Below are positions 1 through 6,292 of a stretch of DNA of 9,869 nt, piece after piece. Where the stretch lies: the NCBI GenBank assembly GCA_003560175.1, contig PWIZ01000244.1, positions 1 through 9,869 of the forward strand, read 5' to 3'. Both the position numbers and the translations under genes were made by a program. The first letter of the stretch is position 1; each line of letters starts with the position of its first letter. The stretch comes from Halomonas sp. GTDB lineage: Bacteria > Pseudomonadota > Gammaproteobacteria > Pseudomonadales > Halomonadaceae. The notes under the pieces were generated by a model. The model saw nothing but the letters and a program-made list of their open reading frames with translations, was not told where the DNA came from and searched no databases.

Positions 1-1
1 C

Positions 2-1087
2 AGCATCGTGCCGCCACCGCGCCCCGGTCGTCGGCTGGCCGCCCGGGGCCAGGGCGAGGCAGAGCGCGCACCGGGCACCATGGCCAAGCTGATCAACCGG
101 GCTATGCAGCGGCTGATGGCCAGCTATTCCCATCTGGTGATGGCCGGCGAGGATATCGGCCGCAAGGGGGGCGTCTATGGGGTGACCCAGCGGCTCCAGG
201 ACCGGTTCGGCCCCCATCGGGTGATCGATACCCTGCTCGACGAGCAGAGCATCCTGGGGCTCGGCATCGGCCTGGCCCACAATGGCCTGGTGCCCCTTCT
301 GGAGATCCAGTTCCTGGCCTACCTGCACAACGCCGAGGATCAGCTGCGCGGCGAGGCGGCCACTCTGAGTTTCTTCTCCGATGGCCAGTACACCAACCCC
401 ATGGTGGTGCGCGTCGCCGGGCTCGGCTACCAGAAGGGCTTCGGCGGGCACTTTCACAACGACAACGCCATCGCCGTGCTGCGCGACATTCCGGGGCTGC
501 TGGTGGCCTGCCCGTCGAATGCCGCCGACGCCGTGGGACTGCTGCAGGAGGCGGTGCGCCTGGCCGACGAGGACCAGCGGGTGGTGGTGATCATCGAGCC
601 GATCGCGCTCTATCACACCCGTGACCTCCTGGAAGGAGGCGATGATGGCTGGTGCTTTCCCGATCCGGGGCCGGAGCATCGGCTGGCACCGGGGGAGCCG
701 GGGCAGTGGGGGGAGGGCGACGACCTGGCCATCGTCACCTATGGCAACGGGGTCTATCTGGCCCGCCAGGCAGCGGCGGAGCTGGATCCGGCGGGGCAGC
801 GGCTGCGCATCGTCGACCTGCGCTGGCTCACGGGCATCGACCACGACGCCGTCTACCGCGCGGTGGCCAGCTGCGCGCGGGTGTTGATCGTGGATGAGTG
901 TCGGCGCTCGGGGTCGCTGAGCGAGGAGCTGATCACCGGCCTGGTGGAGAGGGGCTTGGCCGGTGAGTGCCTGACGCGGTTGACGGCGGAAGACAGCTTT
1001 ATCTCCCTGGGGCCGGCGTCCACCCTGACGCTGCCCTCGCGGGCGCAGATCGTCGAGCGCGCCCGAGCGCTGCTGGCCGATCCCTGA
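2..1087 (+). CDS. Thiamine-diphosphate-dependent 2-oxoacid dehydrogenase E1 component, beta-type region (5' end outside window)
   Basis: The frame is open to the left edge with no stop, so the gene begins upstream; it ends with TGA at 1085-1087. The visible part is an E1-beta/transketolase-type module. A GEDIG-(R/K)-GGVYGVT stretch begins about residue 47 (counting the GTG at position 8 as 1). DTLLDE at 74-79 carries the Glu that in E1-beta proteins activates the thiamine ring. A GGHFHNDN segment follows, whose His aligns with the active-site His of PDH E1-beta. The C-terminal transketolase-C part includes IVTYGNG, DLRWL and VDECRR. Such enzymes decarboxylate a 2-oxoacid and pass the acyl group to a lipoyl E2 in the cytoplasm. 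The roughly 25 residues before ATG at 80 are Pro/Arg-rich and look like a linker, and no good ribosome site precedes that ATG. I therefore infer an alpha-beta fused E1. The substrate (branched-chain, pyruvate or other) cannot be read from this part. Confidence 0.85.
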   Translation, partial: SIVPPPRPGRRLAARGQGEAERAPGTMAKLINRAMQRLMASYSHLVMAGEDIGRKGGVYGVTQRLQDRFGPHRVIDTLLDEQSILGLGIGLAHNGLVPLLEIQFLAYLHNAEDQLRGEAATLSFFSDGQYTNPMVVRVAGLGYQKGFGGHFHNDNAIAVLRDIPGLLVACPSNAADAVGLLQEAVRLADEDQRVVVIIEPIALYHTRDLLEGGDDGWCFPDPGPEHRLAPGEPGQWGEGDDLAIVTYGNGVYLARQAAAELDPAGQRLRIVDLRWLTGIDHDAVYRAVASCARVLIVDECRRSGSLSEELITGLVERGLAGECLTRLTAEDSFISLGPASTLTLPSRAQIVERARALLADP

Positions 1088-1094
1088 AGCGGTG

Positions 1095-1640
1095 TCAGGC
1101 GTCGTCTTCAGCGGCGCCATCGTCGTGGTCGTGGTCGTGGTCGTCGTCGTCGTCGACGTCGGCGTCGGCGTAGGTCATGCGCTGATGGAGGTGTAGCATC
1201 ACCTCCACCTCGTGCTCCGGGCGCAGGGGTTCCAGACCCAGTTCGCCGAACAGCTCACCGCGGGCCCGGGACCATTCGCCGGGCGCGATGCCGTTGTAGA
1301 GGCTCTCGGCGGGCGCCAGCTCCACGAAGGGGTCCAGCCCGTAGGTGTCAAACAGCCGCGACAGGGCGGCCTCGTCATCGGTGACCCCCGCCGTATAAAG
1401 AGTATCGCTGAAGTGGTCGTTCTCCAGTTCTCGGATCACGTCCAGCGGGCTCACCCCCATGCTGTTGAGCTCCTCCAGGCTGTATCCCCCCAGCGAGATC
1501 ATCTCGGCATCCAGCCAGTCGTCCTCGGGCTGGATCAGGGTGTGCTTGACGCGTCCGTCGGGCAGGGTCCAGGCAATGGCCAGCGGCAGGCCGCCTTCCT
1601 CGCCAGTCTCCACGGCGATAAAGCCGGGCAGGTCGGACAT
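1095..1640 (-). CDS. Hypothetical protein resembling a degenerate DEDD-type 3'-5' exonuclease, with Asp/His-rich C-terminal tail
   Basis: This 181-residue protein starts at ATG 1640, with GGAGA 8 bp upstream lying inside the end of tatD. The gap from tatD is 3 bp, so the two are probably cotranscribed and perhaps translationally coupled. Residues 7-45 (FIAVET..., then AWTLPDG, then a Gln-Pro-Glu-Asp-Asp-Trp) follow the pattern of small DnaQ-fold exoribonuclease-like proteins, which usually read I-D-V-E-A-S-G, ALPDG, RP-x-x-DW. A LYTAGVTDDEAALSRLF stretch at 81-97 matches their usual YSDxxxxD region. The first metal-binding Asp is Ala here (A9), Glu11 is kept, and the SD Asp is Ala84, so catalysis is doubtful. 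The last 25 residues or so are almost all Asp, His, Ala and Glu, a possible metal-binding or simply acidic tail. The fold assignment is inference from pattern memory; the reading frame itself is secure. It converges on the E1 gene with 7 bp between stop codons. Confidence 0.75.
   Translation of the reverse strand: MSDLPGFIAVETGEEGGLPLAIAWTLPDGRVKHTLIQPEDDWLDAEMISLGGYSLEELNSMGVSPLDVIRELENDHFSDTLYTAGVTDDEAALSRLFDTYGLDPFVELAPAESLYNGIAPGEWSRARGELFGELGLEPLRPEHEVEVMLHLHQRMTYADADVDDDDDHDHDHDDGAAEDDA
1121..1170. repeat. Trinucleotide-rich low-complexity tract encoding the Asp/His tail
   Basis: On the + strand this is an almost unbroken run of GTC, GTG and CGTCG triplets. On the minus strand it reads as GAC and CAC codons, giving alternating runs of Asp and His. 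It lies wholly inside the coding sequence of the exonuclease-like protein. Its period of three keeps the frame if copies are gained or lost by slippage. Confidence 0.8.
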
Positions 1641-1643
1641 GAT

Positions 1644-2534
1644 TCAGTTCTCCAGGTGTATCGGTTGTGGGGCGGCCGGCAGCCGAAAGAAGGCGCGGGC
1701 GGTGTCGCTGGTGGCGCTAGCCAGTGTTTCCTCGCCGAGGCCACGCCAGTGGGCGATCTCCCGCACGATCCACGGCAGCAGCGCCGGCTCATGGCGCCTG
1801 CCCTTGAGTTTGGCAGGTAAATTGCGCGGCAGCAGGTAGGGGCAGTCGGTTTCCACCATCAGGCGGTCGAGGGGAATCTCGCCGACCAGCTCGCGCAGGT
1901 GGTGGCCGCGGCGTTCGTCACAGAGCCAGCCGGTCAGGCCGATATGCAGGTCGAGATCCAGGTAGCCGAAGAGGGTGTCACGGTCGGCGGTGAAGCAGTG
2001 CACCACGGCGTCGCTGATATCGTCCCGCCAGGCGCGGAGCATCTCGCGCATGCGGTGGCCCGCGTCGCGCTCATGCACGAACAGCGGCTTGCCGCAGCTC
2101 GCCGCCAGGCCCAGCTGAGCCTCGAATGCGCGCTCCTGTTCGGCGGGCGTGGAGAAGTTGCGGTTGAAGTCCAGCCCACACTCGCCCACCGCCACCACCT
2201 CGGGCTGGCGGTGCAGATCGGCCATGGCGGACGCGAGGCCGGTGTCCCAGCGGCTGGCGTCGTGGGGGTGCACGCCGGCGGTGGCGTAGAGTGGAAGCCC
2301 AGCGTCGGTGTGCTGCCGGGCCATCGCCACCGCCTGCTCGGCATGTTCCCGGTCGGTGCCGGTAAGGATCAGGGTGGTGACCCTCGCCGCCCGAGCGCGG
2401 CCGAGCACCGCCGAGAGATCGCGGGCGAAGCTCTCGTGGGTCAGGTTGGCGCCGATGTCCTCCAGTGGGGACGCCGCGCGAAAGCGAAGCGCCTCGGGCA
2501 GGAAGTCATCGAAGGTGTCGGTCGGTTCAGCCAA
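1644..2534 (-). CDS. tatD: TatD family metal-dependent hydrolase / 3'-5' DNase
   Basis: This 296-residue cytoplasmic TIM-barrel metallohydrolase closely follows E. coli TatD, a Mg2+-dependent 3'-5' exonuclease linked to repair of oxidised DNA. Diagnostic stretches in order (numbered from the TTG start) are DIGANLTHESF near residue 26, GVHPHD near 88, GECGLDFNRNFSTP at 117 onward with metal ligand Glu118, FVHERDA, VVHCFTA, ITGW-like GLTGWLCDERRG and VETDCPYLLPR. As in TatD proper, the N-terminal HxH of YcfH-type relatives is replaced by NLTH. I chose TTG at 2534 because AGGAG sits 7 bp upstream. The frame runs open to a GTG at 2648, but those extra residues are Arg/His/Pro-rich and unlike the family. 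Even from TTG there are about 25 residues before the usual start of the fold. It is followed 3 bp later by the exonuclease-like gene, an association of two putative nucleases. Confidence 0.92.
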   Translation of the reverse strand: MAEPTDTFDDFLPEALRFRAASPLEDIGANLTHESFARDLSAVLGRARAARVTTLILTGTDREHAEQAVAMARQHTDAGLPLYATAGVHPHDASRWDTGLASAMADLHRQPEVVAVGECGLDFNRNFSTPAEQERAFEAQLGLAASCGKPLFVHERDAGHRMREMLRAWRDDISDAVVHCFTADRDTLFGYLDLDLHIGLTGWLCDERRGHHLRELVGEIPLDRLMVETDCPYLLPRNLPAKLKGRRHEPALLPWIVREIAHWRGLGEETLASATSDTARAFFRLPAAPQPIHLEN

Positions 2535-2541
2535 GGCGCAG

Positions 2542-2546
2542 CTCCT
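2542..2546 (-). promoter_or_regulatory. Ribosome binding site deciding the TTG start of tatD
   Basis: AGGAG on the minus strand, 7 bp before TTG at 2534-2532. No comparable site precedes the upstream in-frame GTG at 2648, so translation most likely begins at TTG. Confidence 0.6.
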
Positions 2547-2581
2547 CTGGTCGTGATGGCCGGGGCGTCGGGGCGCGGCGC

Positions 2582-2650
2582 AGTTTACTCGGGATCGGCG
2601 GCGGTCACCATGGTGGCAGGGCCACGACGGGCCGGAGTTGCGATACACTA
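2582..2650. promoter_or_regulatory. Candidate divergent promoter region between tatD and uup
   Basis: The 146-bp gap between the tatD and uup starts holds two -10-like hexamers. TAAACT on the minus strand at 2587-2582 is placed for tatD, and TACACT on the plus strand at 2644-2649 is placed for uup. Neither has a convincing -35 partner at 16-18 bp. A 10-bp palindrome CACCATGGTG lies between them at 2606-2615. If the minus-strand box is real, transcription would begin downstream of the GTG at 2648, which supports the TTG start of tatD. Confidence 0.25.
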
Positions 2651-2669
2651 GCCCCCTTCGAGATCGGAT

Positions 2670-2673
2670 GAGG
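2670..2673 (+). promoter_or_regulatory. Ribosome binding site deciding the GTG start of uup
   Basis: GAGG at 2670-2673 is 7 bp before GTG at 2681. It is only 1 bp before the alternative in-frame GTG at 2675, which is too close for initiation. Confidence 0.55.
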
Positions 2674-2680
2674 TGTGCGT

Positions 2681-4618
2681 GTGACCCTGCTACGTCTGGA
2701 ACGGCTGCAACTGGCCTATGGTAACCATGTGCTACTCAATGGCGCCGACCTGGTGCTGGAAAGGGGAGAGCGACTGGCCCTGGTGGGGCGCAACGGCACC
2801 GGCAAGTCGACGCTGCTCAAGCTGGTGGCCGGGGAGATCCAGGCCGATGGTGGCAACATCTGGCGGGCCCCGGGGCTGAAGATCGGTGTGCTCGCCCAGG
2901 ACCTGCCCGATGCCTCCGGCCAGACCATCTTCGACATGGTGGCCGGGGGCCTGCCGGAAGCCGGCGAGCTACTCTCCGAATATCACCACCTGATTCACGA
3001 GGACGAGCCTGACATGCATCGCATGGCCGAGCTGCAGACGCGTCTCGAGGCCATCGACGGCTGGTCCTTCCACCAGCGCATCGACGTGGTGCTGACTCGC
3101 CTGGGGCTGCCGGAGGATGCCGAGATGGCCGCGCTCTCAGGCGGCTGGCGGCGTCGCGTGGCCCTGGCCCGTGCGCTGGTCGCCGACCCCGACCTGCTGC
3201 TGCTCGATGAGCCCACCAACCACCTGGATCTGGACACCATCGCCTGGCTCGAGGAGCATCTGGCCGCCTTCAACGGCGCGGTGCTCTTCATCACCCACGA
3301 CCGTGCCTTCCTCTCCAAGCTGGCTACGGCTATCCTCGAACTCGACCGTGGGCGCCTCGGACGCTATCCGGGGGACTATGCGGCGTACCAGGCCCAGAAG
3401 ACCCATGAGCTGGAGATCGAGGCTCGCGAGAACGCCGAGTTCGACAAGAAACTGGCTCAGGAAGAGACGTGGATCCGTCAGGGCATCAAGGCGAGGCGAA
3501 CCCGCAACGAGGGAAGGGTGCGGGCCCTCGAGCAGCTGCGTCGCGAGCGTAGCGAACGCCGTGAACGTCAGGGCAAGGCCAATCTCAGCGTGGACAGCGG
3601 TGAACGCAGTGGCAAGCGGGTGGTGGCCCTGGAGCATGTCACCCAGCGCTTCGGCGACGAGGCGGTGATCAGCGACCTCTCGCTGGAGATCCAGCGCGGC
3701 GACCGCATCGGCTTCATCGGCCGCAACGGCGCCGGCAAGACCACCCTGCTCAAGATTCTCCTCGGCGAGCTTGAGCCCACCGAGGGCAAGGTGCAGGTCG
3801 GCACCAAGCTGCAGGTCGCCTACTTCGACCAGCTGCGCGGTGGGCTGGAGCCCGAGAAGACCGTCTACGACAACGTGGCCCAGGGCAGCGACCGGGTCAC
3901 GGTGGGCGGCCGCGACCGCCATGTGATGAGCTATCTACAGGACTTCCTATTCACCCCTGAGAGAGTCCGCCAGCCGGTCAAGGCGCTCTCCGGTGGGGAG
4001 TCGAACCGCCTGCTGCTGGCCAAGCTCTTCACCCAGCCTGCCAATGTGCTGGTGCTCGACGAGCCCACCAACGACCTGGACGTCGAGACCCTGGAGCTGC
4101 TCGAGGAGCTGCTGCTCGATTTCGACGGTACCCTGCTGCTGGTCTCCCACGATCGTGCCTTCATGGATAACGTGGTCACCAGCGTGCTGGCCTTCGAAGG
4201 CCACGGCCGGGTGCGCGAATACGTGGGCGGCTACAGCGACTGGGTGCGCCAGGGTGGCAAGTTACCACCGGCGCCCTGGGAGGGGGCCGCTCGCCAGCAC
4301 GCCGAGCCGACCCAGAGCATCGAAGAAGCCGAGGTTGCCCGGCAGGCCCCGCCCGCAGGGCGTGAGAAGACGGCGGCAAAGAAGCCCGCCAAGCTCTCCT
4401 ACAAGTTACAGCGCGAGCTCGACGGCCTGCCGGCCAAGATCGAGCGCCTCGAAGACGAGGTGGCCAGGTTCGAGGCCAGCATTGCCGATCCCGGTTTTTA
4501 TCAGCAGGACGCCGATACGGTCTCCACCACTCTGGAGGCGCTGGGGGCCAGGCAGGCCGAGCTCGACGCCACCATGGAGCGCTGGATGGAATTGGAAGCC
4601 ATGGCCGCCGGAGAGTAG
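2681..4618 (+). CDS. uup: ABC-F family ATPase Uup
   Basis: A 645-residue cytoplasmic protein with two ABC ATPase cassettes and no membrane segments. In E. coli, Uup acts on ribosomes and affects transposon precise excision and branched DNA intermediates. Cassette 1 has Walker A GRNGTGKST at about 36-44, signature LSGGW near 152 and Walker B LLLLDEPTNHLD with catalytic Glu near 177. The linker, rich in Arg and Glu, contains KLAQEE-WIRQGIKARRTRNEGR, nearly identical to E. coli Uup. Cassette 2 has GRNGAGKTT at about 347-355, LSGGES near 436 and LDEPTNDLD near 459. Residues from about 565 to the end (KLSYKLQRELDGLP onward) form the Uup-specific coiled-coil domain, which binds DNA in E. coli. This tail and the linker separate it from EttA, YheS and YbiT. 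The GTG at 2681 is preferred over GTG at 2675 on ribosome-site spacing. It is divergent from tatD and followed by a hairpin terminator. Confidence 0.95.
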   Translation: MTLLRLERLQLAYGNHVLLNGADLVLERGERLALVGRNGTGKSTLLKLVAGEIQADGGNIWRAPGLKIGVLAQDLPDASGQTIFDMVAGGLPEAGELLSEYHHLIHEDEPDMHRMAELQTRLEAIDGWSFHQRIDVVLTRLGLPEDAEMAALSGGWRRRVALARALVADPDLLLLDEPTNHLDLDTIAWLEEHLAAFNGAVLFITHDRAFLSKLATAILELDRGRLGRYPGDYAAYQAQKTHELEIEARENAEFDKKLAQEETWIRQGIKARRTRNEGRVRALEQLRRERSERRERQGKANLSVDSGERSGKRVVALEHVTQRFGDEAVISDLSLEIQRGDRIGFIGRNGAGKTTLLKILLGELEPTEGKVQVGTKLQVAYFDQLRGGLEPEKTVYDNVAQGSDRVTVGGRDRHVMSYLQDFLFTPERVRQPVKALSGGESNRLLLAKLFTQPANVLVLDEPTNDLDVETLELLEELLLDFDGTLLLVSHDRAFMDNVVTSVLAFEGHGRVREYVGGYSDWVRQGGKLPPAPWEGAARQHAEPTQSIEEAEVARQAPPAGREKTAAKKPAKLSYKLQRELDGLPAKIERLEDEVARFEASIADPGFYQQDADTVSTTLEALGARQAELDATMERWMELEAMAAGE

Positions 4619-4631
4619 TCAGGGAGTCATG

Positions 4632-4656
4632 AAAAAGGCGCCCGGTGGGCGCCTTT
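4632..4656 (-). terminator. Rho-independent terminator between uup and the universal stress gene
   Basis: A perfect 10-bp stem, AAAGGCGCCC (4634-4643) and GGGCGCCTTT (4647-4656), encloses a GGT loop. Read on the minus strand, the stem ends in a run of five T, a proper terminator for the stress gene, which stops at 4679. On the plus strand only three T follow, so it may also stop uup transcripts, less efficiently. It sits 16 bp past the uup stop. Confidence 0.85.
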
Positions 4657-4678
4657 GAAACGGGATCGTGGCGAGGCC

Positions 4679-5134
4679 TTACTCGGCGCTCTCGCCTTTC
4701 TTGCCCACCCGTACGGCGAGTACATCGCACTGGGCGCCATGCAGCACGCCGGTGGAGGTGGAGCCTAGCAGCAGCGCGAAACCGTGACGGCCGTGGGAGC
4801 CGACCACGATCAGGTCCACGTTGTTTTCCTCGGCGAAGCGGTGGATCTCGGTGTCGGGCATGCCCACCAGCACGTGCTGATTTTCCTTGGCCACGTGGGG
4901 GGCGGCGATCTCGGACAGACGCTGCTTGGCGTGCTCGTCGAGCTGGTCCTGGATGCTGGTCAGGTCCATCGGGATATCGCCGCCGTAGGCGAAGCCCAGC
5001 GGCTCCAAGGTGTGCATGATGGAGATCTTGGCGTTGTTATTGCGCTCGGCGATCTGAGCCGCGCGCTCCAGCACCTTGTGGGAGTCCTTGGTCAGGTCCA
5101 CGGCGACGAGGACGTGTCGGTATTCATTGCTCAT
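4679..5134 (-). CDS. Universal stress protein, UspA family
   Basis: This 151-residue single-domain cytoplasmic Usp fold starts at ATG 5134, with AGGAG 7 bp upstream. HVLVAVDLTKDS at 7-18 is the typical first strand and loop, with Asp13 in the position that contacts adenine in ATP-binding members. VDLIVVGSHGRHGF begins about residue 106, and GSTSTGVLHGAQCDVLAVR closes the fold. The phosphate-binding loop reads G112-x2-G115-x8-G124-Ser, one residue shorter than the classic G-x2-G-x9-G(S/T), so ATP binding is likely but not certain. Such proteins accumulate on starvation, oxidative or osmotic stress. It is monocistronic, with a terminator behind it and its own promoter in front. I give no symbol because bacteria of this type carry several paralogues and the sequence alone does not pick one. 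Confidence 0.93.
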   Translation of the reverse strand: MSNEYRHVLVAVDLTKDSHKVLERAAQIAERNNNAKISIMHTLEPLGFAYGGDIPMDLTSIQDQLDEHAKQRLSEIAAPHVAKENQHVLVGMPDTEIHRFAEENNVDLIVVGSHGRHGFALLLGSTSTGVLHGAQCDVLAVRVGKKGESAE

Positions 5135-5160
5135 GGTAAGGCTCCTGGGTGGATGTCGAG

Positions 5161-5178
5161 GTGAAGGGATGCCTTCAC
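5161..5178. promoter_or_regulatory. Palindrome at the predicted transcription start of the stress gene
   Basis: GTGAAGG (5161-5167) and CCTTCAC (5172-5178) are perfect inverted arms around a 4-bp spacer. The right arm touches the proposed -10 box at 5177-5182, and the left arm lies in the start of the leader. It could be an operator or a small hairpin at the 5' end of the mRNA. Confidence 0.4.
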
Positions 5179-5205
5179 TCTAGGCCGGCTGACTCGGCAA
5201 GACAA
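5177..5205 (-). promoter_or_regulatory. Candidate sigma-70-type promoter of the universal stress gene
   Basis: On the minus strand, TTGTCT (5205-5200) and TAGAGT (5182-5177) each match four of six consensus bases and are separated by exactly 17 bp. Transcription would begin near 5170, giving a leader of about 35 bases before ATG at 5134. Confidence 0.45.
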
Positions 5206-5209
5206 CGAC

Positions 5210-5251
5210 ACGCATCAAGACTTACGCATCAACTCTAACGCATCAACCCTA
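5210..5251 (+). repeat. Three tandem copies of a 14-bp repeat
   Basis: ACGCATCAA occurs at 5210-5218, 5224-5232 and 5238-5246, at exact 14-bp spacing. Full units are ACGCATCAAGACTT, ACGCATCAACTCTA and ACGCATCAACCCTA. Units 2 and 3 differ at one base; unit 1 differs from unit 2 at three. The array fills the space between the stress-gene promoter and the ribosome site of the membrane protein gene. It could bind a regulator in repeated copies or be a neutral slippage product. Confidence 0.75.
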
Positions 5252-5254
5252 TCT

Positions 5255-5258
5255 GGAG
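5255..5258 (+). promoter_or_regulatory. Ribosome binding site deciding the start of the small membrane protein gene
   Basis: GGAG at 5255-5258 abuts the first ATG (5259) but is 6 bp from the second (5265). The second ATG is therefore the better start. Confidence 0.55.
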
Positions 5259-5264
5259 ATGGCG

Positions 5265-5795
5265 ATGACCTGGCTGTTCATCCTGCTTGTTCTGCTGCTG
5301 GTGGTCTCGCCGGTGATGTGGCTCAAGCCCAGTCCGCGGCAGCGCCGCGTCTCGGCGCTGCGAACGGCGGCGATCAAGACCGGGCTCACGGTCAAGCTGG
5401 AGAAACCGCCTCTGCACGGCATCGAAACGGCCATGCCGGCCTATCGCTGGCGCTATCCCCAGGATCGGCCAGGGCCCGATTTCGTGCTGGTACGGGACGA
5501 CCATGCCAGTGCGGCGCTGAAATCCTTCGCACACGGCTGGCGCTGGCGGCGGGAGCCGCTGCGCCCGCTGCCCGAGGCGCTGGAGAGCCGGCTGAAGGCG
5601 CTGCTGGAGCGGCTGCCCCAGGATGCGATAGTGGTGGAGTCCCACCGGCATGCGTTGGCCCTCTGGTGGTGGGAGTCCCAGGACTTTTCGCGATTCTCCA
5701 CCTACCTCGAGGACTTCGTCGCGCTGCGCGACGGCCTGGCGGGGCGGCCGGATGACGGCGCCGTCACGGCGCCGTCCGGGCAGCCGAAAGCCTAG
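5265..5795 (+). CDS. Hypothetical single-pass membrane protein
   Basis: A 176-residue protein that I can only place as a conserved hypothetical of pseudomonad/halomonad type. Residues 3-20 (WLFILLVLLLVVSPVMWL) form one N-terminal transmembrane helix without a cleavage site. The basic stretch KPSPRQRRVSALR follows, so by the positive-inside rule the bulk of the protein should be cytoplasmic. The soluble part is rich in Arg and Leu and has Trp clusters (YRWRYP, HGWRWRREPLRPLP, LALWWWES). A predicted helix near 95-110 (ALESRLKALLERLPQD) precedes a segment on whose Val-Glu-Ser-His-Arg I can place no known motif. No catalytic signature is visible. The start at 5265 is chosen on ribosome-site spacing; ATG at 5259 would add two residues. 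It is transcribed away from the stress gene and converges on slyA, with 3 bp between the stops. Confidence 0.8.
   Translation: MTWLFILLVLLLVVSPVMWLKPSPRQRRVSALRTAAIKTGLTVKLEKPPLHGIETAMPAYRWRYPQDRPGPDFVLVRDDHASAALKSFAHGWRWRREPLRPLPEALESRLKALLERLPQDAIVVESHRHALALWWWESQDFSRFSTYLEDFVALRDGLAGRPDDGAVTAPSGQPKA
5754..5776. terminator. Strong GC hairpin at the convergent ends of the membrane protein gene and slyA
   Basis: GACGGCGCCG (5754-5763) and CGGCGCCGTC (5767-5776) form a perfect 10-bp stem with a TCA loop, inside the last codons of the membrane protein gene. No T-run follows on either strand, so classical intrinsic termination is uncertain. It may act as a barrier or mRNA 3'-end stabiliser for slyA, whose stop is 23 bp away. 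Confidence 0.35.
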
Positions 5796-5798
5796 GCG

Positions 5799-6248
5799 TT
5801 ACTCCTGCGGCTCGGCGTCGCGGGCCTGGATGGCCAGTCCGTTGTTCTCGATGCGAGTGAGCAACTCCGCCAGCGTCTTCACGTCCTGCTCGCTCAGCCC
5901 GCCGAGCATTTCACCGCGGGCCTCACGGACCACGGTATCGATGCGCTGGAGCAGTGGGGTGGCAGCGGGCGTCAGGAAGACCCGCTTGGTACGCCGGTCA
6001 TGATCGCAGGGGCGCCGTTCCACCAGGCCCTGGCGGGATAGCTGATCCAGGGTTCGCACCAGGGATGGCGCCTCGACGCCGATGGCGCGCTCCAGGTCGC
6101 ATTGGGGCTGGCCGTCGCCGAGTCGCCACAGGTGATAGAGCGTCACCCAGCGCGTCTGGGTCAGGCCCAGCGGGGCCAGGCGTTCGTCGATGATGGCGCG
6201 CCACAGGCGAGGGAGGCGACTGAGCTGAAAACCGATATTCTCATACAT
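5799..6248 (-). CDS. slyA: SlyA-type MarR family transcriptional regulator
   Basis: A 149-residue winged-helix dimeric DNA-binding protein, near the 144 residues of E. coli SlyA and very like it along its length. Shared stretches include LWRAIIDERLAPLGLTQT-WVTL (15-37), AIGVE-PSLVRTLDQL (55-70) and the wing D84-R85-R86 with TKRVFLT. The recognition helix is about residues 60-72. SlyA proteins respond to small aromatic or stress signals and control envelope, resistance and virulence-type genes, often by countering H-NS silencing. The start is ATG at 6248; the bases before it carry no clear Shine-Dalgarno sequence, which is unusual for this window, but the N-terminus aligns with E. coli SlyA so I keep it. 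Upstream (6293-6314) are two short palindromes that could be autoregulatory sites. Confidence 0.9.
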   Translation of the reverse strand: MYENIGFQLSRLPRLWRAIIDERLAPLGLTQTRWVTLYHLWRLGDGQPQCDLERAIGVEAPSLVRTLDQLSRQGLVERRPCDHDRRTKRVFLTPAATPLLQRIDTVVREARGEMLGGLSEQDVKTLAELLTRIENNGLAIQARDAEPQE

Positions 6249-6292
6249 GGGCTTGGGGTTCCGTAGGCGTTGGCTCGATTCTGTGAACCCGA

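Noticed and set aside
80..1087. ATG at 80 as the start of a free-standing E1-beta gene
   Set aside because: No Shine-Dalgarno sequence lies at a usable distance, and the frame is open through to the window edge, so a fused or longer protein is more likely. It cannot be excluded without upstream sequence.
2606..2615. CACCATGGTG palindrome between tatD and uup as an operator
   Set aside because: It is only 10 bp, does not extend, and is expected by chance at this length in GC-rich sequence.
1899..2651. A 250-codon plus-strand open frame opposite tatD
   Set aside because: TatD on the minus strand shows all family motifs; the plus-strand product has no recognisable domain and is a codon-bias artefact.
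3137..3922. A 261-codon minus-strand open frame opposite uup
   Set aside because: Uup is unambiguous here; the antisense product is low-complexity and matches nothing I know.
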